DNA of 27,134 nt from an uncultured Collinsella sp. GTDB taxonomy: Bacteria > Actinomycetota > Coriobacteriia > Coriobacteriales > Coriobacteriaceae. Of the stretch, positions 20,850 through 27,134 are shown one piece after another. Below the pieces are notes generated by a model. The model saw nothing but the letters and a program-made list of their open reading frames with translations, was not told the DNA's origin and did no database searches. Positions within the stretch are counted from its first letter, which is position 1. Each line of letters starts with the position of its first letter. The DNA is taken from contig URCS01000028.1 in NCBI GenBank assembly GCA_900546455.1, forward strand, positions 1-27,134. The letters are read 5' to 3'. A program made the translations under genes and the position numbers.

Positions 20850-23612
20850 CTCGGCGCTCTTGAGGGCGCCGACCATGTCGATCTTATTGAGGGTACGGTT
20901 GGTGGCGAGGTTGACGATAAACGTAAAGCCGAAGGAAAGCACCACGGCAAGCACGTAGCTCAGCGGCTGTACTTCGACGTCAAAGTACAGCGACGGCATC
21001 TGCAGGATGTACGTAAAGCTCTCGGCAAGCAGGCCACCCAGCGGCACGCCCAGTGCGGTGCCAATCGCCGTGAGGATCAACGTCTCCTTGTTGACGTAAT
21101 GGTGTACCTCGCCACGGCGGAAGCCCAGCACCTTGATGGTCGCCAGCTCGCGCTCGCGCTCGGAGATATTCGTGTTGGACAACGTAAACACCACCACAAA
21201 CGACAGGCACGCCGCCATAAAGGTCACGAGCACCACGACGGAATTGATGATAGTGAAGTTCGCCTCGTAGTTCTGCCAATGTTCGGCCGTGCTCGAGATG
21301 GTGAGCCAACCGTCACTCTTAAGATTCTTGCTAAACGCAATCTGGTCGGCCGACGAGCCCTTAAGCAGCACAAAGATGCCGTTAAGACGCGCGCTTCGGC
21401 CGAACGCGCGCTCATAGGTGCCCTGCGTCATATAGAGCGTGTTGCCCAAATAGTTGAGCGAGATGTCGCTGACTTTGACCTTGGCGACGTTGAGCGACGA
21501 ATCCTGGACCTGCGCCGTGTCGCCCGGCTGAATCCCAAGAACCAGCTGTGAACTCTTGCTCAGATACACGTCTCCGTCACGCAAAGACAGTGGCTCTTTG
21601 GACTCATCCTCGAGACGCGCGTAGTCGTCCAGGTCGTTCGTGCGGTCATCGGGCACCACGATCAGCTGCACGGTCTCGCTCTTGCCGCCAAATGTAAAGG
21701 TGACGTTGTCGGTCATAATCGGCAGCGTCGAAGACACCGTCACGTTAGAATCCTTAGCCGCGCTGCGCTCATCCAATGCCGCGCACGTCTGCGAAAAATC
21801 GTCGGGATTGGCAACCGCCAGCAAGTCATAGCGCGTGATATGCCCATACTGCTTGGGCGAAAGCGCAACCGACGTGTCGCGAATACCCATACCGCAGATC
21901 ACAAGCGCGGTGCAACCCGCGATACCGAAGATGGTCATAAAGGCGCGCTTTTTGTAGCGAAACAGGTTACGTGCTGCCACCTTGTTCAAAAAGCCCATGC
22001 GGCGCCAGATAAAGCCGATGCGCTCGAGCAAGATACGCGAGCCGGCGCGCGGGGCCTTGGGGCGCATGAGCGAGGCCGGAGTCTCGGCCATCTCGTGGCG
22101 GCAGGCGATAATCGTGGCGCCCACCACGCCCACGGCAAACAGCGCCACCGAGACGATCGAGGACACGATGTCGTACGAAAGCAACATCTGGGGCAGCGAG
22201 TACATGTCGTCGAACACCGTAAACAAGAACAGCGGCAGGCCCACAAATCCGATGATGTTGCCGAGCACGCCGCCGATCAGACAAGCCCACAGCGCATAGT
22301 CCACGTATTTGGACAGGATGCGTCCGCGCGAATAGCCGAGCGCCTTATACAGGCCGATGAGCGTGCGCTCCTCCTCGACCATACGCGTGGCGGTGGTAAG
22401 GCTGATGAGCACGGCGACGATAAAGAAGATAAACGGGAACACCGTGGCGATGGCCTCAATTGACGAGCTATCGCTCTCGACGCTCGAGTAGCTTGCGATA
22501 TTGCCGCGGTCCTGGATGTACCAGGTGCATTCGCCCAGGTCGGAAAGCTCGGCGCGGGCATCGGCAAAATGCTGGTCGGCGGCGGCGCGGCGCTGGTCCA
22601 ACTCGGCCTGAGCCTGGACGCGCTCCTCGCTGCCCTCGGCCATACGGTCGATGTTGCCCTGTTCAATCCCAAAGAGCATATTCGCCTGGCGCTCGGCCGC
22701 ATCTAAGCTTGCCGGCGTGTCGACCGTCAGCTCCTGAGCGCGCGCCTTCTCACGCTCCTCGCGGATCTTCTCGATATTGCCCTTGACCTCGTTGATCTTT
22801 GTCGTGTAGGCATCCGAATAGGAGTTGAGGCTCTTGGCTCCCTTGACGATCACGTGGACCGAGGAGTAGGAAGAAGATGTCGCGGCGTCCTCGTTCACAT
22901 AGAACTTATAGTCCGCAGCCGAAGCAGCGCGAAAGGCGTTGACTGTCGAGTCGGAGCTCACGTCGGTGGGATCGAGGACCTCGGCCGTAATGGTGTAATC
23001 GCCCGCGGCAAACTGGTCCTTGGCGCTTTGGTTCGACGAGCTCGCGTCATTGGCAGCAAAACTCACCGTATCGCCGAGCTTTTTGCCCGAAGCCTTCAGG
23101 AACTTCGAAGTCACCGCGACCTCATCGGCACTCTCGGGCAAATCGCCGTTCACCAGCACCGGCTGATCGATATTCTCCTTGGAGAGACTTTGCACGACCA
23201 CGCGCTCGCGCGTTGTGCCCACGGCGGTGTAGGCGGTCTCGGTGTAGATACCCTCGGCCGTCTCGACGCCGTCGACCTCTTGGATAGCCGCAAGATCGTC
23301 GCGCGTAAGGCCATAGGTCGACTGCACGTTAATGTCATAGACATTCTGCTGGTCAAAATAGGCGTCGACCGAATCGCGCAGGTCCTCGCAGCCCGCCTTA
23401 AGGCCGCACATCACGCTCACGCCAAGCGCGGTGATGACCACGATAGATAAGAAGCGCTTAAGACTGCCGCGGATTGTGCGGTAGATGCCGCGGCGAAAAA
23501 CCGTCGGCACCATATCGTTTGAACTTTGGGCGGTGCGATAGGTCGTAAAATCCTGCTCGTGCTCCATGTTCCGCGCGTCGCGGCGTTGGCTGTTTTGGCG
23601 GTCCTGGTCCAT
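20847..23612 (-). CDS. FtsX-domain ABC transporter permease (MacB-type exporter family)
   Basis: About 921 residues. An N-terminal membrane segment (KRFLSIVVITALGVSVMCGL), a large extracytoplasmic region with a coiled coil (near residues 285-350, rich in E, R, K, Q and A), then a first FtsX block (FPFIFFIVAVLISLTTATRMVEEERTLIGLYKALGYS). Two further membrane segments follow, then a second extracytoplasmic region and a C-terminal FtsX block (VVVLVTFMAACLSFVVVFTLSNTNISERERELATIKVLGF). It partners the ATPase encoded just upstream and probably exports a lipid or peptide, or acts mechanically on the envelope; the substrate is unknown. The start is uncertain: this ATG, or a GTG four codons earlier that overlaps the ATPase stop; neither has a strong binding site. 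Confidence 0.88.
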   Translation of the reverse strand: MDQDRQNSQRRDARNMEHEQDFTTYRTAQSSNDMVPTVFRRGIYRTIRGSLKRFLSIVVITALGVSVMCGLKAGCEDLRDSVDAYFDQQNVYDINVQSTYGLTRDDLAAIQEVDGVETAEGIYTETAYTAVGTTRERVVVQSLSKENIDQPVLVNGDLPESADEVAVTSKFLKASGKKLGDTVSFAANDASSSNQSAKDQFAAGDYTITAEVLDPTDVSSDSTVNAFRAASAADYKFYVNEDAATSSSYSSVHVIVKGAKSLNSYSDAYTTKINEVKGNIEKIREEREKARAQELTVDTPASLDAAERQANMLFGIEQGNIDRMAEGSEERVQAQAELDQRRAAADQHFADARAELSDLGECTWYIQDRGNIASYSSVESDSSSIEAIATVFPFIFFIVAVLISLTTATRMVEEERTLIGLYKALGYSRGRILSKYVDYALWACLIGGVLGNIIGFVGLPLFLFTVFDDMYSLPQMLLSYDIVSSIVSVALFAVGVVGATIIACRHEMAETPASLMRPKAPRAGSRILLERIGFIWRRMGFLNKVAARNLFRYKKRAFMTIFGIAGCTALVICGMGIRDTSVALSPKQYGHITRYDLLAVANPDDFSQTCAALDERSAAKDSNVTVSSTLPIMTDNVTFTFGGKSETVQLIVVPDDRTNDLDDYARLEDESKEPLSLRDGDVYLSKSSQLVLGIQPGDTAQVQDSSLNVAKVKVSDISLNYLGNTLYMTQGTYERAFGRSARLNGIFVLLKGSSADQIAFSKNLKSDGWLTISSTAEHWQNYEANFTIINSVVVLVTFMAACLSFVVVFTLSNTNISERERELATIKVLGFRRGEVHHYVNKETLILTAIGTALGVPLGGLLAESFTYILQMPSLYFDVEVQPLSYVLAVVLSFGFTFIVNLATNRTLNKIDMVGALKSAE

Positions 23613-23617
23613 GGGCG

Positions 23618-24319
23618 CTACCACTCGATCGTCTCGATAGGCACGGGATTTTGCTGGACCGTCTCGCTCTCCACGCGACCACTCTTAAAGCGGATCAGGC
23701 GATCGGCCATGGGCGCGAGCGCGGAGTTGTGCGTGATGATGATGACCGTAATGCCCTGCTTGCGGCAGGTATCCTGCAGCAGCTGCAAGATCTGCTTGCC
23801 GGTTTTATAGTCGAGCGCGCCCGTGGGCTCGTCGCATAAAAGAAGCTTGGGGTTCTTGGCCAGTGCGCGGGCAATGGACACGCGCTGCTGCTCGCCGCCC
23901 GAAAGCTGCGCGGGGAAGTTGGCGAGGCGCTCGCCCAGGCCAACCTGGCGAAGCGTCTGTTCGGCATCGAGCGAATCGGGGCAGATCTGAGCTGCAAGCT
24001 CAACGTTTTCGAGCGCCGTCAGGTTGGGAACCAGATTGTAGAACTGAAAGACAAAGCCGACGTCGGCGCGGCGGTACTCCACAAGCTGCGCCTCGTTGGC
24101 AGAGCTCACGTCGCGCCCGTCCACTGTCACGGAGCCGGAGGTTACCGTATCCATGCCGCCTAGGATGTTGAGCGCCGTAGTCTTGCCGGCGCCCGAAGCG
24201 CCCAGGATAATGGCGAGCTCACCGCGCTCAACGGTAAAGCTCGCGCCGTCGAGCGCATGGATGCGGGCATCGCCCTCGCCGTATGCTTTGATGACGTCTT
24301 TGAATTCGATATAGGCCAT
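23618..24319 (-). CDS. ABC transporter ATP-binding protein (LolD/MacB class)
   Basis: 233 residues. Walker A is GASGAGKTT (40-48), the Q-loop lies in FVFQFYNLVPNLTALENV, the signature is LSGGEQQR, Walker B is LLLCDEPTGALD, and the switch histidine is in IIITHNSALAPMADR. The PTGALD wording and the FQFYNL loop are typical of ATPases that pair with FtsX-domain permeases. It is the first gene of a two-gene operon with the 921-residue permease, which starts within a few bases of its stop. Only a weak purine stretch precedes the ATG. Confidence 0.94.
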   Translation of the reverse strand: MAYIEFKDVIKAYGEGDARIHALDGASFTVERGELAIILGASGAGKTTALNILGGMDTVTSGSVTVDGRDVSSANEAQLVEYRRADVGFVFQFYNLVPNLTALENVELAAQICPDSLDAEQTLRQVGLGERLANFPAQLSGGEQQRVSIARALAKNPKLLLCDEPTGALDYKTGKQILQLLQDTCRKQGITVIIITHNSALAPMADRLIRFKSGRVESETVQQNPVPIETIEW

Positions 24320-24373
24320 CGATCGGTTCCCATCTGGTCGGATAACTCTTTAGTATTACCCATTTCACGCCGA

Positions 24374-24408
24374 CCAAAAAGGGACAGGTTCATTTTGGCA
24401 GGTTTTAT
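24374..24408 (-). repeat. Dispersed CCTGTCCCTTTTTGG repeat, copy E (half element)
   Basis: This copy is in reverse orientation: CCAAAAAGGGACAGG, TTCATTTTGGCAGG and TTTTAT. The arm that should read AACCTGCC is missing, replaced by CGACC, so the hairpin is incomplete. It lies in the divergent spacer between the ABC exporter and the GyrI-like gene. Confidence 0.8.
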
Positions 24409-24519
24409 ATGGGGAAACGACAGCCATAGATGAGACGCCGGGGAGGCAGAGAAATCATCGACGGGGTCAGGCCGACCGCCAAACACAACGCACGCATCTC
24501 TATCTGTCAGCCGAATCAT

Positions 24520-24535
24520 TCGAACAGCTGTTCGT
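24520..24535. promoter_or_regulatory. Candidate LexA (SOS) box upstream of the GyrI-like gene
   Basis: TCGAACAGCTGTTCGT contains the perfect 14-bp palindrome CGAACAGCTGTTCG (24521-24534). This matches the CGAAC-N4-GTTCG core of LexA/DinR boxes of Gram-positive and actinobacterial species. It lies 56 bp before the start and just upstream of TATGAT sequences (24539-24549) that could be the -10, so LexA binding would block the promoter. Confidence 0.65.
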
Positions 24536-24590
24536 TTCTATGATATGATTCCACTATCTAAGTAGGCCAATACGCAGAAAGGCGGCCAAC

Positions 24591-25229
24591 ATGGCGTTCG
24601 ACTTTAAGAAGGAATGCAAGGAGCTCTACAAACCTGCAAGCAAGCCGAGTATCGTAACTGTCCCGCCTATGAGCTACGTTGCCGTTCGCGGAAAGGGCGA
24701 CCCAAATACCGAAGGTGGCGAGTATCAAAACGCCCTGCCACTGCTTTACGGCATCGCCTATACCGTCAAGATGTCGAAGAAAGGCTCAAGGAGTATCGAG
24801 GGCTATTTCGACTTTGTAGTACCGCCGCTCGAGGGATTCTGGTGGCAAGACTCCCCGATCGGCGACATCGATTATGTACGCAAGGACGATTTCAACTTTA
24901 TCTCGTGCATCCGCCTGCCCGATTTCGTCACCCGAGATGACTTTGACTGGGCGGTCGCGGAAGCCACGACCAAAAAGAAACTGGACTTTTCCGCCGTCGA
25001 ACTGCTTAAAGTTGACGAGGGTCTCTGCGTTCAATGCATGCACACCGGGCCCTACGACAACGAACCGGCGACCGTAAACGCTATGCATGAATACACGACC
25101 GAGCAGGGCTATGTCCCCGACTTCTCAGATACCCGTTTACATCACGAAATCTATCTCTCCGATCCACGCAAGTGTGCGCCGGAGAAACTTAAGACTGTGG
25201 TTCGTCATCCTATCAAGCGCGCTGAATAG
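24591..25229 (+). CDS. GyrI-like small-molecule-binding domain protein
   Basis: 212 residues. It matches the GyrI-like / SOUL-type fold family by its opening DFKKECKELYKPASKPSIVTVPPMSYVAVRGKGDPN, the Y..ALPLLYGIAYTVKM helix, GYFDFVVPPLEGFWW and the C-terminal HTGPYDNEPATVNAMHEY...HHEIYLSDPRK block. The same fold is found in E. coli SbmC (GyrI), which protects gyrase and is SOS-induced, and in drug-binding domains of transcription regulators. There is no DNA-binding domain here. Some stand-alone members hydrolyse or bind small electrophiles. GAAAGGCGG lies 6 nt before the ATG. A LexA-box-like palindrome sits in its promoter region. Confidence 0.85.
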   Translation: MAFDFKKECKELYKPASKPSIVTVPPMSYVAVRGKGDPNTEGGEYQNALPLLYGIAYTVKMSKKGSRSIEGYFDFVVPPLEGFWWQDSPIGDIDYVRKDDFNFISCIRLPDFVTRDDFDWAVAEATTKKKLDFSAVELLKVDEGLCVQCMHTGPYDNEPATVNAMHEYTTEQGYVPDFSDTRLHHEIYLSDPRKCAPEKLKTVVRHPIKRAE

Positions 25230-25400
25230 CGTGGAGCGTCATTTCACGCGCTAGGTTTTAAGCCAGCCAACCAGCCGCCTCCTAGGCTGTCAAGCAATTA
25301 TCTTGACGCGGCCCGTCGCATCTTATAAGTTTGTTTTGCTAAAGCTGGAAAGCCTCTCAACGATGCGCAACTCCAGCTCTTTTTCTATCAAGAGGCTTAA

Positions 25401-25850
25401 ATGAAATACCGGAAGTCGCGGATATCCATCAACGAACAAATAGCACTATTGACAGAATACAGGGGTCTTAAGTGCTCTGATCAAAGCGAACTCGAGCGAG
25501 CTTTGGTCGAAGTCGGCCACTACAGACTGTCGGCCTACTGGTTTCCCTACAAAACCAAATGCAAGTCCGGGATTACCATCTTTCGCGAAGGCACAACATT
25601 CGAAACCATCATCTACACGTATGAATTTGACCGAGCCCTCCGGCAGTTAATGTTTGATGCGGTCGGCAGAATTGAGATCTACCTCAAAAGCAGCATTGCC
25701 TATCTTGCCTCTGAGGAACGCGGGCCTTTCTGTTACCCAGATGTCGCCATAACGAGGCTCAACTCGGCATGTCCATCGCGCTTTGCGCCGCGCTGGGCTA
25801 CGCAGCCGTCTTTGGCAGCGCCACCAATACGCTGCTCGCACCCATCCTGA
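25401..25850 (+). pseudogene. Abi_2 (AbiD/AbiF-like) abortive infection protein, truncated
   Basis: The first ~115 residues match the N-terminal part of Abi_2 proteins: ISINEQIALLTEYRGLKC, LVEVGHYRLSAYWFPYK, FETIIYTYEFDRALRQLMFDAVGRIEIYLKSSIAYLASEERGPFCYPD. Intact members are ~300 residues, and the ending ...GPFCYPDVA falls where GPFGYLD normally continues. After that the frame reads ~30 unrelated residues to a stop; the same bases in another frame encode the tail of a chloride channel. The gene has a good binding site (AAGAGG, 6 nt) and a start, so a truncated product might still be made. Abi proteins act in phage defence. The DNA here is less GC-rich than its neighbours, suggesting transfer. 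Confidence 0.75.
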
Positions 25851-25963
25851 TTGGCTGCGAAGTCTTCGGTTTCGGTAATCTGCCGGCATTCTTCATCGTC
25901 TGCGTCGCGGCTTACCTGTTCAACATGGATAAGTCGATCTATGCCCTGCAGAAGCGGGCGTAG
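25754..25963 (+). pseudogene. C-terminal remnant of a CLC-type chloride channel/antiporter
   Basis: An open frame of about 70 residues reads EAQLGMSIALCAALGYAAVFGSATNT, then LLAPILIGCEVFG and FFIVCVAAYLFNMDKSIYALQKRA. The AVFGSATNTLLAPILIG..VFG pattern matches the last two membrane helices of voltage-gated (CLC) chloride channel family proteins, where the family typically has AVFAGATNTPLA. No upstream part exists in the window: the frame joins straight onto the truncated Abi_2 gene. It is therefore most likely a deletion scar, not a gene. The join lies somewhere between about 25735 and 25757. Confidence 0.65.
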
Positions 25964-26107
25964 AAAGATGTCCAAGCAAGTGGTCTCAACCGGAAACGGC
26001 ATCCCACTCTAAGGCTGTATTCCGGGACACAGTTTCCGTTTGGGACGCCATTCGGAAAGCGCATCCCGTTCTTTCACGGCGTCTTGGCTATGCAAAGTGC
26101 TCGAACG

Positions 26108-26686
26108 TTATTCCTCGTACGCGCCCTCGAGCCGAAGCAGCCACTCCTTGCGGTCAAGCCCGCCGGCATATCCGTTAAGCGAGCCGTCGGCGGCAACCAC
26201 GCGATGGCACGGCACAATGATCGAAATAGGATTCCGCGCGACCGCGGCCCCCACGGCACGGGGAGACACAACAGGTGCTTCGTTTCCCGGTACACGATGT
26301 CGAGCCGCAACACGCTGGGCGATCTCACCATACGTAGCGACCTCGCCACGCGGGATAGAAAGCAGCTCAAACCAAACCTCACGCTGAAACGTCGTGCCAA
26401 TCATATGCAACGGCGGCGTAAACCGAGGCTCCTGCCCCGCAAAATAAGCATTCAGCCAAGCCCAAGAACGCTCAAGCACCGAAGAAGCCGCGCCATTTGC
26501 CGGACTCACCGAAGACATCCCACCGGTACCAGAAACCGCATCGGCACCTACGACATACTCCGCATCCTCTTTGAGCAGCGTGGAGCCAAAGTGCTCCTGC
26601 CCCTCAAACCAAAGCCCCGTCAGACCGCGGCCATCAGCGGCAAGCAAGATTTCGCCCAAAGGCGAAGCAAACGTCGTCGTGACCAC
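26108..26686 (-). CDS. ogt: Methylated-DNA--protein-cysteine methyltransferase
   Basis: 192 residues. The active-site motif is IIVPCHRVV with acceptor C160, followed by the usual LNGYAGGLDRKEWLLRLE ending. The helix-turn-helix region is FQREVWFELLSIPRGEVATYGEIAQRV. It transfers O6-methyl (and larger alkyl) groups from guanine to its own cysteine, repairing DNA. Two segments are longer than in typical Ogt proteins: ~46-70 (Gly/Ser/Ala-rich) and ~131-142. The start is GTG with AAAGGAG about 6 nt upstream. Single gene; no ada-like regulatory domain. Confidence 0.93.
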   Translation of the reverse strand: MVTTTFASPLGEILLAADGRGLTGLWFEGQEHFGSTLLKEDAEYVVGADAVSGTGGMSSVSPANGAASSVLERSWAWLNAYFAGQEPRFTPPLHMIGTTFQREVWFELLSIPRGEVATYGEIAQRVAARHRVPGNEAPVVSPRAVGAAVARNPISIIVPCHRVVAADGSLNGYAGGLDRKEWLLRLEGAYEE

Positions 26687-26844
26687 CAGCGGCTCCTTTC
26701 AAAACTCCGCAACATAATACCGCGAATTGTGCAGACAACCCCGCAGATACGTTCGGACAGACTTGATTGTCCAAGGGAGGGCATTTTCCCTCTCGATATC
26801 GGCCGATACCGAGTCGCAACGCCCAAAACGATGTCCGGCAAAAA

Positions 26845-27026
26845 CGAAGGTGAATGGTTTTCCGAGAAGTGAACGAGTAAAACTAGGGCCCCGAAGCATC
26901 CGCATTTTTTGATTGCAAAACAGCAGGATTCATGCGATAAAACCGCAGGAAATGGCGGCCAAAATATGCCGATGCTTCAAGGGCCCAAAATAGGTCGTTC
27001 ACTTCGCGGAAAACCATTCACCTTCG
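26845..27026. repeat. 182-bp cruciform (MITE-like) element
   Basis: Left arm 26845-26903 and right arm 26968-27026 are inverted copies over ~59 bp: CGAAGGTGAATGGTTTTCCG is identical in both arms, and the GAAGTGAACGA, GGGCCC and GAAGCATC blocks also match, with a short divergent stretch between. The ~64-bp centre also folds (GCATTTTTTG / CAAAATATGC). No transposase lies inside. Confidence 0.85.
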
Positions 27027-27036
27027 ATTCGCACCA

Positions 27037-27134
27037 ACCCCAAAGTCACCTAAAGCAGCAAGCGCGAAGCGCCGCAGCTGCCGCACGACCCCAAAGTCAC
27101 CCCAGGCAGCAGGCGCAGCGCGCCGCAGCTGCCG
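27037..27134 (+). repeat. 51-bp tandem repeat running off the window edge
   Basis: Two units, starting at 27037 and 27088, each beginning ACCCCAAAGTCACC and ending with GCGCCGCAGCTGCCG-type sequence. They are about 85% identical by eye, and the second is cut by the end of the window. No coding frame is evident. Confidence 0.7.

Noticed and set aside
25980..26060. Similar GGCATCCCA / GCGCATCCCG segments between the channel remnant and ogt
   Set aside because: Matches are short and imperfect; no convincing repeat or regulatory unit.
26084..26872. A 262-residue plus-strand frame over ogt
   Set aside because: Antisense to a clear methyltransferase gene; basic low-complexity composition.
26699..26905. 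Small minus-strand frame upstream of ogt
   Set aside because: It begins inside the 182-bp cruciform element and has no binding site or recognisable motif.
27037..27134. Possible CRISPR-like array
   Set aside because: The two units are direct tandem copies without unique spacers.

Overview
The window is high-GC, gene-dense bacterial DNA with short spacers and purine-rich ribosome binding sites. The gene set and several families of palindromic intergenic repeats suggest a gut Coriobacteriia genome, most likely Collinsella or a close relative. The features behind this are a glutamate-type amino-acid ABC system, a SEC-C methionine aminopeptidase, a group-III-like phosphofructokinase, an M18 aminopeptidase and a choloylglycine-hydrolase-fold protein. 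This placement is inference; there is no rRNA or other phylogenetic marker in the window. I found no tRNA, rRNA, CRISPR array, prophage or intact insertion sequence.

Layout. Positions 1-1338 (minus) hold a CmpB-type membrane protein cut by the window edge and an HD-domain hydrolase in one operon. Diverging from them is a DXS homologue (1566-3347) that keeps the thiamine chemistry but lacks the residues that hold the phosphate of glyceraldehyde 3-phosphate. After a terminator and an unusual spacer carrying four phased, alternating 17-bp sites, a complete polar amino-acid ABC importer follows (binding protein, two permeases, ATPase; 3725-7149), then a class-I glutamine-amidotransferase-like PuuD hydrolase (7237-8046). 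On the minus strand lie an HPt protein and a large GGDEF/REC/HD-GYP regulator, a likely two-gene phosphorelay, and then an alpha/beta hydrolase.

From 11.6 kb the plus strand carries a radical SAM protein, methionine aminopeptidase and a D-2-hydroxyacid dehydrogenase. An M18 aminopeptidase (minus) is divergent from a membrane-anchored choloylglycine-hydrolase-like Ntn hydrolase (plus), followed by phosphofructokinase. Downstream of pfk is a 185-bp nested palindrome, then a membrane-bound XRE regulator with an 18-residue repeat domain. Next come a cluster of palindromic repeats, a small conserved protein of unknown function, and a MacB/FtsX-type ABC exporter pair (minus).

The last 3 kb hold a GyrI-like protein behind a good LexA box, a truncated Abi_2 gene joined to the tail of a CLC chloride channel, an ogt DNA-repair methyltransferase, a 182-bp cruciform element and a 51-bp tandem repeat running off the edge. 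Most genes are ordinary core metabolism. The most unusual items are the DXS-like enzyme with an altered acceptor pocket, the putative SOS-regulated GyrI-like gene, the phased site array before the ABC importer, and repeat families, one of which seems to supply gene terminators.
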